Of a DNA stretch of 64,000 bases, positions 1 to 10,100 are shown in pieces. The notes under the pieces were generated by a model. The model was not told the origin of the DNA and searched no databases. It saw only the letters and a list, made by a program, of their open reading frames with translations. The stretch comes from Prauserella muralis (GTDB lineage Bacteria > Actinomycetota > Actinomycetes > Mycobacteriales > Pseudonocardiaceae). The DNA lies in contig NZ_MASW01000001.1 of the NCBI RefSeq assembly GCF_003202285.1, positions 1,612,001 to 1,676,000 of the forward strand, written 5' to 3'. Position 1 is the stretch's first letter. Each line of letters begins with the position of its first letter. The translations under genes were made by a program, and so were the position numbers.

Positions 1-226
1 GCAACGCCACCTGCCGCGCCAGATACAGCCCGCCGACCAGCACGATTCGGGTGGGCGCCGCCCGCAGCGCCGACACCGTCAGCGGCTCACCCTGCAACCC
101 GGATCCGAGCACGATCCCACCCCGGTCGCCGGACGGGCTGATCGCGTCCAGCAGCGCCGGATCCACCGTGAACTCGGGCGCCACCCCGATGCCCTGGTTC
201 GCGTCGTGGACGCGCGAGCTGCTCAT
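1..226 (-). CDS. ESX-associated protein of unknown function, 5' part only
   Basis: The first 75 codons of a gene that leaves the window at its left edge. Its ATG overlaps the stop codon of eccE in an ATGA arrangement, so it is translationally coupled to eccE and probably the next gene of the same type VII secretion operon. The visible part begins MSSSRVHDANQGIGVAPEF and has no signal peptide. A hydrophobic run (RIVLVGGLYLARQVAL) occurs near residues 60-75. I do not recognise the family. The role is inferred only from the position behind eccE. The rest of the protein is needed for any assignment. Confidence 0.6.
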   Translation of the reverse strand, partial: MSSSRVHDANQGIGVAPEFTVDPALLDAISPSGDRGGIVLGSGLQGEPLTVSALRAAPTRIVLVGGLYLARQVAL

Positions 227-1743
227 GCCTTGCCTCCCATCGGCAGCGTGGCGGCGAAGCCATCGGCCTGCAAGCCTCGTAGCGGCGTCAGGCTCACGCC
301 CACGCGCTCCGCCAGACCCGACAGCCGCTGATCGGCCGCGTCGAGCTCGCGCGGGTTCCTTGCGCTGACCCGCACGACACCTCGCAGCCCGACCTGGCCC
401 TCCTCCTGTGACGGCGAGATCGCCATCGCCACCGTTGCCGACAAGGCGCGCACACTGGTCAACGCGTTGAGGCTGTTGGTGATCTTGCCCTTCGGCCACC
501 CGGTGATCGCGTAGCTGGCGTGTCCAATACCCGCCGCGGTGACACCGGTCCAGCGCTCGTGAAGGGCGACCCGGGAATGCGAACCAGCGACCCCGGTCAG
601 TTCAGCCGCCGAAATACCGGCACGCAGCAGCTCGTCCGGATCCAGTGGACGTGTCGGCACGCCGCGTGACTCCAGGGCGTTACGCACCCGGGAGAGCGCG
701 CCCATCAGTGCCCGATGAGCGCCCACCACACCGCCGCCACGCTCACGAACGGCGGACGGGCACCGCCGAGGGTCCAGCCGAATCGACACCCAGGTCGTTC
801 GCCGCGCAGCGGCAGGCAGCGGCCCCAGCACCTCCATGTACGAGGTGAGCGCAGGCGAGTCGGTCGGCAGCGCCGCGCTGCCCGGATAGCAATGCCACGT
901 CATCTGGATGGAGTCCAGCACGACCCCGCGGTCTTCCAGGCACGGTGCCAGCGCGGACAACGGCAGACTCGGCGCGCCACCCGCCTGGGTGATCAGCGCC
1001 GGGGTCGGCTCCACGAGCAGAACCGCCGTCCAGGTGCCGTCATGCCACGCAAGACCGACTTCCTGGTGCTCGTGGTCCCTGCCCTGCGCCACCACCAGGT
1101 CGGGCACGACGAGCCTGAGGAGGCTGACCCGCGCGTCGTCCGGGCCGATGACTCCCTGCCCGTCGTCCTCCGCGGCGATCTCCTCGATGCTCGTGGGAGT
1201 CGGCGGGGTCGCGACCCGATCGTGGGACCGGAACGTGTATCGCGCGGTAAGTCCAGCCCATTGAGTGAACCACTGGCCACCCCAGCGCAAGAACGCGAGC
1301 AGGAGGGCGACCGCGACGATGCCGATGGCGACATACAACAGTGAATCGTCGATGGCCAGGAGCACGAGGCCGACGGCCAGTCCGACCTCCAGCATCACGA
1401 TGTTCATCACGGGCAGCGGGCCCAGGTTCGCGCCGAGCGCGCGCCGTCGCGCCGGAGGGGCTACCGGCGTCGGCCGGGGCGCCGAACCGGCGCCTCCCGG
1501 ACGAGGGGGTTGCTGTCCCGGAGGCGGCCCACCAGGACCGCCCGGTCCCCCCGGCCCACCGGGTCCGCCCGGGCCACCGGGCCCCTGTGGCCCGCGTGGA
1601 CCACCAGGACCGCCAGGCCCACCGCCATGGCCACCTGGCCCACCCGGGCCTCGCGGGCCCTGCGGGGGCCCCGGAGGCCGCCCTGGAGGCGGCTGTGAGC
1701 CAGGTGGAGGACCCGGCGGACGTGGAGGAGTGGTGACGGACAT
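223..1743 (-). CDS. eccE: Type VII secretion protein EccE
   Basis: Inner-membrane component of the ESX secretion complex; in known ESX machines EccE sits at the periphery of the EccB-C-D assembly. The ATG at 1743 is preceded by a GAGGGGA ribosome site; an in-frame extension upstream lacks one. The product is about 506 aa. Residues 1-90 are an extreme Pro/Gly tract with GPP/GGP triplets, much longer than usual. Two adjacent membrane helices follow (around NIVMLEVGLAVGLVLLAI and LLYVAIGIVAVALLLAFL), then a soluble EccE-type domain. M. tuberculosis ESX-4 has no eccE, whereas some rapid growers do, so this is the fuller form of the locus. Divergent from eccB. The family call rests on architecture and context. 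Confidence 0.82.
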   Translation of the reverse strand: MSVTTPPRPPGPPPGSQPPPGRPPGPPQGPRGPGGPGGHGGGPGGPGGPRGPQGPGGPGGPGGPGGPGGPGGPPPGQQPPRPGGAGSAPRPTPVAPPARRRALGANLGPLPVMNIVMLEVGLAVGLVLLAIDDSLLYVAIGIVAVALLLAFLRWGGQWFTQWAGLTARYTFRSHDRVATPPTPTSIEEIAAEDDGQGVIGPDDARVSLLRLVVPDLVVAQGRDHEHQEVGLAWHDGTWTAVLLVEPTPALITQAGGAPSLPLSALAPCLEDRGVVLDSIQMTWHCYPGSAALPTDSPALTSYMEVLGPLPAAARRTTWVSIRLDPRRCPSAVRERGGGVVGAHRALMGALSRVRNALESRGVPTRPLDPDELLRAGISAAELTGVAGSHSRVALHERWTGVTAAGIGHASYAITGWPKGKITNSLNALTSVRALSATVAMAISPSQEEGQVGLRGVVRVSARNPRELDAADQRLSGLAERVGVSLTPLRGLQADGFAATLPMGGKA

Positions 1744-1898
1744 CCGCTCGTTCTCTTCCCCTCGTTCGTGCAACTGCGCTGGGAGCCGGTCCCGGGGGAC
1801 CGGACGCTTCCCTGAGTTGGTAGAAACCAACACCAGACCGGTCCCCGCACGGCTATCCTGCGGAACCGTACCGCGAGTGGGAGAGCTGTAGGTCGAGA

Positions 1899-3527
1899 AT
1901 GCCGTCAACACCGACAACCAAGTCGCAAGTCCAGGCGTACCAGTTCGTGCTGCGGCGGATGCAGTCCGCGCTGGTCCGCAAGGACTCAGTGATGTTGCAC
2001 GACCCTATGCGAACGCACTCGCGTGCGACCATCGTCGGAGTGGTGCTCAGCGCCCTCGCGATGCTGGGCTTCGTGATCTTCGGCTTCTTCAAGCCTGCGC
2101 CAAAAGCACCCGATTCGGGCATCGTCATCGGTGAGCAGTCGGGTTCGGTCTATGTGGTGGCGGGCAACCCCAAGAAGCTCATTCCCACGTTCAATCTCGC
2201 GTCGGCCCGCCTGATGCTCATGGCCCAGCAGGGCGGCGGCGAGGGCGGCGCCGCACAACAGCAGGGCGGAGCCGTCCAGGCCGTCGAACCGGAGGTCGTC
2301 CCGGACGAGCAGCTCAAGGACATCCCACGTGGCCGGCTTCAGGGCATACCGAACGGCCCGGAACTCCTGCCCAACCAGGACCAGCTGATCTCCACCGACT
2401 GGGCGGTCTGTGACGAGATCGTCATGGACGAGACCGTTCCGGACGAGCTCGCGCGGCAGAACGCGACGACCGAAACGACGGTGTTCGCCGGCAACACCAA
2501 CCTCGGCTCGCAGTTGAGCCAGGAGCAGGCACTCCTGGTAACCGCCGACGACGGCAAGACCTACCTCGTGTACCGGCAGGGGCCCGAGCCCGAGGACGGC
2601 AGCGCCAACGCCGTGAGGGCCGAAGTGGACCTGTCCGATGAGGCCGTTCGGCAGGCGCTCGAACTGGACCCGAGCGATGCGCGGCACATCTCGACGGGCC
2701 TGCTGAACGCGATCCCCGCGGTGGGCGAGCTGAAGGCGCCTGAGATCGAGGGGGCAGGCAGCGCGACGTCGGGCTTCAACATCGACGCGCTCCCGGTGGG
2801 CTCGGTCTTCCGGATCCCGCGAACGGAGGGCAGCGACTACTACGTCGTCAGCCGTTCGGGTGTGCAGCAAGTCCCGCAGGCGGTGGCTGAGCTGACCCGG
2901 TTCAAGAACACCACCACCGGTGCCGGAGGCGGCATTCCGGCGGTGAACCCCGACCAGTTGACGAACATGCCGTTCGTGGAGCCGGGCAGCGAGGAGTATT
3001 TGGACGTCGGGTACTACCCGCAGAGTGTCCCCAGTGTTCTTTCGCCGCGCCAGCATCCCGTGTCGTGCCTCGGCTGGACCGTCGTGGGAGAGGGCGCGAG
3101 CGAGGCCGTACGGACAGCGGTCTACGTGCGCTCCGTGATGCCTGGCCCGAAGAATGCGCAGGGCCAGCCGCAGCTGGTCAAGATCGGCACTCCGGGTCCG
3201 GACGGCTGGAAGATCGACTACTTCCACATGCGGCCCGGTTTCGCCGCGGCCGTGCGTTCGGCGACGACCGCGGAGACGTTCGGTAAGGGCAGCATCCAGT
3301 TGATCTCCGATCGCGGTATGCGCTACAGCGTGCCGAACCAGGCAACCGCGACTGCCCTCGGCCTGACCGATCTACGGCCTGCGCCCGAGTCGATCATCAA
3401 GCTTCTCCCGGTGGGCGCGTCGCTGAACACGCAGGACGTCATGCGCACCTACGACGCCATCCCCGTGGATCCTGAGGGCGGCACGATCGTCCAGGAGGAG
3501 GGGGCAGCCGCGGCCGGCGGCAACTGA
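1899..3527 (+). CDS. eccB: Type VII secretion protein EccB
   Basis: Single-pass membrane subunit of the ESX core complex with a large extracytoplasmic domain. The start gives MPSTPTTKSQVQAYQFVLRR, the typical EccB opening. The helix after the basic stretch (ATIVGVVLSALAMLGFVIFGFF, residues about 43-64) is the only membrane segment. The remaining 470 residues are extracellular, with a Gln/Gly-rich insert near residue 110-125 (GGGEGGAAQQQGG) and conserved cysteines around DWAVCDE and HPVSCLGW. At 542 aa it is slightly longer than mycobacterial EccB. It is monocistronic in orientation, divergent from eccE, and ends at a strong hairpin terminator. Order relative to mycP, eccD and eccC matches the M. 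tuberculosis ESX-4 locus. Confidence 0.95.
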   Translation: MPSTPTTKSQVQAYQFVLRRMQSALVRKDSVMLHDPMRTHSRATIVGVVLSALAMLGFVIFGFFKPAPKAPDSGIVIGEQSGSVYVVAGNPKKLIPTFNLASARLMLMAQQGGGEGGAAQQQGGAVQAVEPEVVPDEQLKDIPRGRLQGIPNGPELLPNQDQLISTDWAVCDEIVMDETVPDELARQNATTETTVFAGNTNLGSQLSQEQALLVTADDGKTYLVYRQGPEPEDGSANAVRAEVDLSDEAVRQALELDPSDARHISTGLLNAIPAVGELKAPEIEGAGSATSGFNIDALPVGSVFRIPRTEGSDYYVVSRSGVQQVPQAVAELTRFKNTTTGAGGGIPAVNPDQLTNMPFVEPGSEEYLDVGYYPQSVPSVLSPRQHPVSCLGWTVVGEGASEAVRTAVYVRSVMPGPKNAQGQPQLVKIGTPGPDGWKIDYFHMRPGFAAAVRSATTAETFGKGSIQLISDRGMRYSVPNQATATALGLTDLRPAPESIIKLLPVGASLNTQDVMRTYDAIPVDPEGGTIVQEEGAAAAGGN

Positions 3528-3534
3528 GAGTGCA

Positions 3535-3581
3535 AGGGCGGCCTTCGGGCCCGGTCGGTGCCGGGCTCCGAAGGCCGCCCT
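3535..3581 (+). terminator. Rho-independent-like terminator of eccB
   Basis: An inverted repeat directly after the eccB stop: AGGGCGGCCTTCGG (3535-3548) pairs with CCGAAGGCCGCCCT (3568-3581), followed by TTTCG. It is a perfect 14-bp GC-rich stem, of the kind common after actinobacterial genes. Confidence 0.8.
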
Positions 3582-3650
3582 TTCGTCTGCGCGTGTCCCT
3601 CTCGGCGAGTCGCCAGAGCCCAACGGCCAAGATCCACAACGCACCACCGC

Positions 3651-3758
3651 TGCGTTTAGCGGGCCAACTGCAGTCAGCGGGGGCCACCCGGGTGCAGTGA
3701 GCCCGCTAAACGCGCTCCGGTGGCCGGGGGCCGACTGCAGTTAGCCCGCTAAACGCGC
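3651..3758. repeat. Cluster of three phased palindromic repeats
   Basis: Three copies of the window-wide palindromic element, centred at 3661.5, 3703.5 and 3746.5 (spacing 42 and 43 bp). The first has the GCGTTTAGC half-site on the left; the other two are inverted. They fill the convergent gap between the eccB terminator and the 3' end of mycP. The spacers between copies are unrelated in sequence. Confidence 0.85.
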
Positions 3759-3818
3759 ATGAGGCAGGCGGAGGTGGGCACGGGAAGAGGGCTGCGGGGG
3801 TCCGGGTGTCCGTGTCCG

Positions 3819-5456
3819 TCAGCGGGGTTCGGCCGGTCGGTTCCTGCGGATCGTGTGGACCACGAAAAGGGTCACCAGCAGGGCCGTCAGGGCGCCGCCG
3901 GACCCCGCCAGCGCCACGATCACCGGCGTCCAGTTCCGGTCGGCCGCAGGCGGCATGTCGGAGGGCAACGCCACGGCCGAGTCGGGAGGCAGCCCCTCCT
4001 CCTCGGGCACCGTCGCCGTGAGCGCCGCCATCGGATCGATCACCCCGTAGCCCACGAAGTTGTCCCGGCCACCCGGCGCCGCCGGGTGCTGCGCGGTGCT
4101 CGTGATGCGGTTCATCACCTCGCGTGCGTTCAGTTCCGGGAACTTCGCCCGCACCAGCGCGGCCAGCCCGGCGACGTAGGGCGCCGCGAAGCTGGTGCCC
4201 TTGATCGGCTGCGACTCGCCGTTCTCGATCGTCAGGTTCGCCAGGCCGGACGAGCCCTCGGCCGGGTCCAGCGAGATGATCTCGGTCCCGGGCGCGGCGA
4301 CGCTGACCCACGGCCCGTTGAGGGAGAAATCGGCGACGCCGCCGGTCTTGTCGATCGCGGCCACCGACAGCACGTCCTCGGCGAACCACGGCGGCGTCAC
4401 GATGGTCTTCGGGGCGTTCGCGTCGGGCTGGTCGTTCTGCTCGCACTTCTCACTGAGGTTGCCTGCGGCCGCCACGACCACGACGTTGTTCTCGACCGCG
4501 TTGTGCACGGCCGCCTGCAGGCGCTTCTCGCCCTCCGTGATGCCGCCGTCGGCGGAGCGGCAGTTGTTGATCGAGACGTTGATGACGTCGACGCCCATGG
4601 CCGTCGCCCGCACCACGGCCTGCGCCAGCGTGTCCAGCGTCCCGGCCGAACCCTCGTCGCCCTGCGTCCGGCCCCCGCCGTCCTGCGCGGCACCGGTACC
4701 GCCGGGGCGGCCGGGACCCGACGCGCCACCGGCGCCGCCCGCGTCACCCGCATCTCCACCCGCGTCGCCCGCATCTCCACCGGACTGGCCGCCTGCGTCC
4801 CCGCCTGCTCCCTGGCTCGGCGTGGCGGAGTCGTCGGGCGCATAGTTCTGGCTCGACTGCCGGATCGAGATGATCTCCGCGTCGGGTGCGACCCCGGTGA
4901 ACTTCATCTGGTCCTCGGGAGTGTCCGCGGCGATGATGCCGGCGACCTCCGTGCCGTGGCCGTCGCAGTCCTCCAGCCCCGGCTGCCCGGTGTCCTTGAC
5001 GTAGTCACCGCCGGACTTCACCCGGCCCTCGAAGAACGGGTGGCTCGCGGTGACGCCGGTGTCGATCACGGCGACCCGTACCGGCTGGCCGTTCGGCTTG
5101 ATGCCGACACCCTTTGTGGTGCCGCGCATGAGCCGGTGGACTTCGTCGAGCCGCAGGTACAGCTGACCCCAGGGCGCCTGGTTCAGCTGGATGTTGTTCT
5201 CCAGGTCCCGCTCGACGCAGCCGACCTTCTGCGTGTAGTTCTGGTCCGGCTGCCCGGTGTCGCCCGGCAGGTAACCCATGTCGACCGGCGGCGGGGACGC
5301 GTAGAAACCGCCGTCCTCGGGCGCCACCGTCGGCTGCGCCGCCGCGGGCAACGGCAGGAGGCCGGGGCCGAGCGCGCCGATCGTCGCGGTCATCAACAAT
5401 GCGGTCGCCCGCTGAACGGGCCTTGCCGAGCGCACGCGTGAACCCCTCGCTCTCAT
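3819..5456 (-). CDS. mycP: Type VII secretion serine protease mycosin MycP
   Basis: Subtilisin-like membrane-anchored protease needed for ESX function. It has an N-terminal signal peptide (residues about 15-40). The catalytic Asp lies in VAVIDTGV, the His in DCDGHGTEVAG and the Ser in GTSFAAPYVAG; the oxyanion-type Asn is in AAAGNLS. A C-terminal helix (VIVALAGSGGALTALLVTLFVV) anchors it with a short basic tail. A Gly/Ala/Asp-rich insert of about 60 residues, built from GDAGG-like units and encoded by a tandem ~21-bp repeat (about 4735-4790), lies between the His and Asn regions, where mycosins carry an extended loop. It is probably co-transcribed with eccD, whose stop is 16 bp upstream. Confidence 0.95.
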   Translation of the reverse strand: MRARGSRVRSARPVQRATALLMTATIGALGPGLLPLPAAAQPTVAPEDGGFYASPPPVDMGYLPGDTGQPDQNYTQKVGCVERDLENNIQLNQAPWGQLYLRLDEVHRLMRGTTKGVGIKPNGQPVRVAVIDTGVTASHPFFEGRVKSGGDYVKDTGQPGLEDCDGHGTEVAGIIAADTPEDQMKFTGVAPDAEIISIRQSSQNYAPDDSATPSQGAGGDAGGQSGGDAGDAGGDAGDAGGAGGASGPGRPGGTGAAQDGGGRTQGDEGSAGTLDTLAQAVVRATAMGVDVINVSINNCRSADGGITEGEKRLQAAVHNAVENNVVVVAAAGNLSEKCEQNDQPDANAPKTIVTPPWFAEDVLSVAAIDKTGGVADFSLNGPWVSVAAPGTEIISLDPAEGSSGLANLTIENGESQPIKGTSFAAPYVAGLAALVRAKFPELNAREVMNRITSTAQHPAAPGGRDNFVGYGVIDPMAALTATVPEEEGLPPDSAVALPSDMPPAADRNWTPVIVALAGSGGALTALLVTLFVVHTIRRNRPAEPR

Positions 5457-5472
5457 GAAGCGGCTTGCCCGA

Positions 5473-6867
5473 TCACCCGAAGTCGAGGTGGCGCAGCGTC
5501 GAGTACAGCCCCATCACGGCCAGTGCGAGCGGCAGGATCGACGCGATGCACACCGCCTCGATGATCTCCACCGTCCTGCGCATCGGCGGCGAGAAACGCT
5601 GGTTCGGGAACACCACGCCGAGCACCAGCGCGCCGGCGGCGAGCAGGATCAGCGCTCCGAAGACCCAGATGAGGCGGCCGGCGGGATCCTCGGTCCACAG
5701 CCACCCGATCAGGATGCCGCCCGCCGAGAACATGCCGGTGGTCAGCAAGGCCACGGCCTGGCTGCCGTTGGCGTAGGTACGCGCCCGCAGCAGCAGTACG
5801 AGCGTGGCGAGAACACTGGTGAGAATGCCGTAGATGCCGGGCGCCGACGACGTGACGATCGCCGAGATCGCCGTGACAGAACCGCACCCGACGAGCAGCC
5901 CGGTCATGTAGTTGTGCGCCACGCTGGTCTTGCGCTCGATTGCCGAGTAGTCCGGGTAACCGGAGTCCTCCTTGAGCTCCTCCGCGGTGCCCGGAACATG
6001 AGGCAGTGGCAGCTTGGCCAGCCAGATCGTGGCCCGCGGCAGCATGGAGATGCCGGCGAGGGACACGGCGGCGGTGCCCGCGGCGATGCCGGGCGCCGGG
6101 TGGGCGATGAGCGTCGCCACCAGGAAGGCGACGAGCCCCAGCGTGCCCGCGGTCGCGGCCGCGATGAACGTCGTGATGCCCGCGCCGATCACGAGAATGC
6201 ACACGGCGGCCACCACGACCACCAGCGCGCTCGCGAGCAGCAGGTTCGCCCGCAGTGACACGCCGGGGACGATGGAGAAGCCGCTGACGAAGGCCAGCGG
6301 CAGCCCGCCGGCCGCGGCCACGAGGACCCCGGTGGACTCGGCCTGATAGGCCTTCGCGAGCGTGGCACCGACGGCCACGCAGGCGATGGCGCCGACACCG
6401 GCGGTGATCGCGGCCGCCAGCCCATTGCCGCCGAACAGGGAGCCGCCGAAGAACAGGGCGAGCGCGGCGGTGACCAGCGCCAGCCCGCCCGCGATGTGCC
6501 CGATGCGCTGGGCCGTCTCCTTGGTCCACGGCCGGAAGCCGTCCGGCTCCGCCTCGGCGATCGCGTCGACGACGTCGTCGTACAGCGGAGGGGGCGGATT
6601 CTCGTTGCGTTTGCGCAGCTGGAGCAGCTCGCCGTCGATCACGCCGAGAGAGGCGAGTGTGCGACTGGGATCGAGCGGAGCGTCACCCAGCTTGGCGAGC
6701 ACCCACCCGCCGTGCCGGGCCCCGCCGTCCGGGCTGACCTCCTTGGCCATCTCCAGCAGCATCGGCATCAGGTCGGCCACGGCCACATCGGCAGGCAGCG
6801 CCACGTCGATGCGGGTCCGCGGCGCCACCACCGTGACCCTGCTGAATACGGTCGTGCCCGTTGCCAC
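5473..6867 (-). CDS. eccD: Type VII secretion integral membrane protein EccD
   Basis: Multi-spanning channel-vestibule subunit of the ESX membrane complex. The GTG at 6867 has AGGGGG seven bases upstream and gives about 464 aa; a longer in-frame start lacks a ribosome site. Residues 1-85 form a YukD-like ubiquitin fold (RVTVVAPRTRIDVALPADV). The rest is about eleven membrane helices, beginning near IGHIAGGLALVTAALALFFG. On the minus strand a TATAAG hexamer (6905-6910) about 40 bases upstream is a plausible -10 element. Followed closely by mycP and divergent from eccC, as in M. tuberculosis ESX-4. Confidence 0.93.
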   Translation of the reverse strand: MATGTTVFSRVTVVAPRTRIDVALPADVAVADLMPMLLEMAKEVSPDGGARHGGWVLAKLGDAPLDPSRTLASLGVIDGELLQLRKRNENPPPPLYDDVVDAIAEAEPDGFRPWTKETAQRIGHIAGGLALVTAALALFFGGSLFGGNGLAAAITAGVGAIACVAVGATLAKAYQAESTGVLVAAAGGLPLAFVSGFSIVPGVSLRANLLLASALVVVVAAVCILVIGAGITTFIAAATAGTLGLVAFLVATLIAHPAPGIAAGTAAVSLAGISMLPRATIWLAKLPLPHVPGTAEELKEDSGYPDYSAIERKTSVAHNYMTGLLVGCGSVTAISAIVTSSAPGIYGILTSVLATLVLLLRARTYANGSQAVALLTTGMFSAGGILIGWLWTEDPAGRLIWVFGALILLAAGALVLGVVFPNQRFSPPMRRTVEIIEAVCIASILPLALAVMGLYSTLRHLDFG

Positions 6868-7198
6868 CTGTTCGCCCCCTACCTGGTGAGAATGCCGCCA
6901 GCTACTTATACCGAACCGCACCTGCGGGCGGCCTCGCCGCCCGGCGAGGCCGCCTTGTCCGGCGTCGCGCGGCCTACAGTATTGACCCTCGCCGCCCGGT
7001 GGTGGGCCACTATCCCGGATTTCGTGTCGCCGGTGCCTCGACCGGGTGCGCGTTTACGCATTTCCGGGGACGAACGCCCGCCGAGCCGATACCGTGGTCG
7101 TCCGGCAGCGGCGCTCCGCCGCTGTCAGGGGTGTGCGATACGTTGAGCGGCGCGCCTGGTCGGCCGCCATCGTCGAGTCGAAGAGGGGACCATTTTCC
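6868..7198. promoter_or_regulatory. Divergent eccD-eccC control region
   Basis: 331 bp without a gene between the divergently transcribed eccD and eccC. Visible elements are a TATAAG -10-like hexamer read toward eccD (6905-6910) and, about 75 bp before eccC, a perfect 8-bp hairpin (CAGCGGCG at 7106-7113 with CGCCGCTG at 7117-7124). The hairpin could lie in the eccC leader. No copy of the palindromic repeat is present. No further signal can be assigned by eye. Confidence 0.4.
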
Positions 7199-10100
7199 GT
7201 GAGCACGTTGCAGTTCAAGCGCTCGCCACGGCTTGCTGCTCCCCGCCCGCCGGGTGGCGAGGTCCACCTCGAGCCGCCGCCCGAGGTTCCGAGGACCATT
7301 CCCGGCAACATCATCATGAAGCTGATGCCCGTCGTCATGATCGTGGCGATGGTCGGCATGGTCGTCTTCATGTTCTCGGCCGACACGGGCATGGCCCGCA
7401 GCCCGTTCTTCCTCATGATGCCGCTCATGATGATGATGTCCATGGTCGGCATGTTCGCCGGTGGCGGCCGCGGCGGTCAGCAGAAGAAGGCCGAGATGAA
7501 CGAGGACCGCAAGGACTACCTGCGGTACCTCGGCCAGATGCGCGACCGCGCCCGCGAGGCGATGGCCGACCAGCGGGCCGCCCTCGAATGGGTCCACCCC
7601 GATCCGGGGAGCCTGTGGTCACTGGCGACGACCCGGCGCATGTGGGAGCGCAGGCAGAGCGACCAGGACTTTCTGCACCTGCGCGTCGGGCGCAGCTCCC
7701 ACCGGCTCGCCACCCGGCTCGTGCCGCCGCAGACCGGCCCGGTCGACGAGCTGGAGCCCATCGCCACGCTCGCGCTGCGCCGTTTCGTCCGCGCCCACTC
7801 GATCGTGCCCGACCTGCCGACCCAGATCACGCTGCGGGGGTTCGCCGCAGTCGGCATGCAGGGCGACAAGACGTTGACGCGAGGGCTGACCAGGGCCATG
7901 CTCGCCCAGCTGGTCACGTTCCACAGCCCGGACGACGTGCTGATCGGTGTGGCCACCGCGGGCCGCGCCAAGGAGGAGTGGGAGTGGGCCAAGTGGCTGC
8001 CCCACGTGCAGCACCCTGCGCTGTCCGACGGCATCGGGCAGATGCGCATGATGGCCGGCTCCCTCGCGCAGATCGAGCAGTGGCTGGACGAGGAGCTGCG
8101 GGACCGGCAGCGGTTCTCCCGCAACGCGACACCCGCGCCCGACCAGCCGCACGTCGTGATCGTCATCGACGACGCCGACGTCACCGGTGAGGAACAGATT
8201 CTGCTCGAGGAAGGCCTGGTCGGCGTCACGCTCATCGACCTCTCCGACTCGATCGGCAACCTGGCCGCCCGGCGCGGGCTGCGGCTGGTGGTCGAGGAGA
8301 CCCGCCTCGGCGCCCGCAGCGCCGGCGGGGTCGAGTGGTTCGGCAAGCCCGACACGCTCAGCGTCGTGGAGGCCGAGGCGCTCGCCCGCAAGATCTCGCC
8401 CTACCGGATGGGCACGGCCGCCGCGGACGACAGCGAGGAGCAGCCGCTGCTGTCCAACCCGTCGCTGCTGGAGCTGCTGGGCATCCCCGGCGACCCGATG
8501 ACATTCGACGTCCAGCAGGCGTGGCGGCCGCGCCCGGTCCGGGACCGCTATCGCGTGCCCTTCGGCGTCGGCGAGTACGGCCAGCCGGTGGAGCTGGACA
8601 TCAAGGAAGCGGCCATGGAGGGCATGGGCCCGCACGGCCTGTGCATCGGCGCCACCGGCTCCGGTAAGTCGGAGTTCCTTCGGACTCTGGTGCTGGGCAT
8701 GCTCGCCACCCACTCGTCGACGACGCTGAACTTCGTGCTCGTCGACTTCAAGGGTGGTGCCACGTTCCTCGGGCTGGACAAGGCCCCGCACGTGTCGGCC
8801 GTCATCACCAACCTGGCCGACGAGGTGACACTGGTCGACCGCATGAAAGACGCGCTGGCCGGGGAGATGAACCGCAGGCAGGAGGCCCTGAAGAACGGCG
8901 GCAACTTCAAGAACGTCTGGGAGTACGAGAAGGCGAGGGAGAACGGCGCCGACCTTGACCCCCTGCCGGCGCTGTTCATCGTCGTCGACGAGTTCTCGGA
9001 GCTGCTGTCGGCCAAGCCCGACTTCATCGACCTCTTCGTCGCCATCGGCCGCCTCGGCCGGTCGCTGCAGATGCACATGCTGCTCGCCTCCCAGCGCCTG
9101 GAGGAGGGCAAGCTGCGCGGCCTGGACTCGCACCTGTCCTACCGGATCGGTCTGAAGACGTTCTCCGCGGCCGAGTCCCGCGCGGCGATCGGCGTGCCGG
9201 ACGCCTTCGAGCTGCCGTCGGTGCCCGGTGGTGGCTACCTCAAGTACGACACCTCCACGCTGGTGCGGTTCAAGGCGTCATACGTGTCGGGCCCGTACCG
9301 GCCCGCCGGCATCAAGGCCGCGGCGCCGGGCGCCAAGGTGGTGCGCGCCGACAAACGGCCGCAGCTGTTCGTGCCGGACTTCGTGGAGCTGCCCCGCGAG
9401 CCGGAGCCGGAGCCGGAGATCGTCGAGCAGCCCCGGCAGGAGTCCGAGGAGGCCGTCGAGCCGAGCGAGCTCGACGTGATCGTCTCCCGGCTGGTCGGCC
9501 AGGGCCCTCCCGCGCACGAGGTGTGGCTGCCGCCGCTCAAGGAACCCAATTCGCTGGACACCCTGCTGCCGAACCTCAACCCGACCGAGGATCGTGGTCT
9601 GTCGCCGGTCGGGTTCTTCGGCAACGGGAGGCTCCAGGTTCCGCTCGGCATCGTCGACCGCCCGTACGAGCAGCGGCGTGACCCGATGTGGGCCGACTTC
9701 TCCGGCGCCGCGGGCCACGGCGTGGTGGTCGGCGGTCCCCAGTCGGGCAAGTCGACACTGCTGCGCACGCTGATCATGTCGATGGCGCTCACCCACACGC
9801 CCGCGGAGGCGCAGTTCTACTGCATCGACCTCGGCGGTGGCACGCTCGCCGGGCTCGACGGGCTGCCGCACGTCGGCGGCGTCGCCGTGGCCCGCCGCGA
9901 GCCGGACAAGGCGCGCCGCATCGTTGCCGAGCTGACCACGCTGGTCAACGAACGGGAGGCGCGGTTCGGGGCGCTCAGCGTCGACTCGATGAACGATTTC
10001 CGCAATCGCAAGCGCCGTGGCGAGATCACCGCCGAGCAGGACCCCTTCGGCGACGCGTTTCTCGTCGTCGACGGCTGGAGGGCGCTGCGGGACGACTTCG

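Noticed and set aside
1265-1891. 208-aa Pro-rich frame antisense to eccE
   Set aside because: Complement of the Pro/Gly tract of eccE, which is palindromic in composition; no start context.
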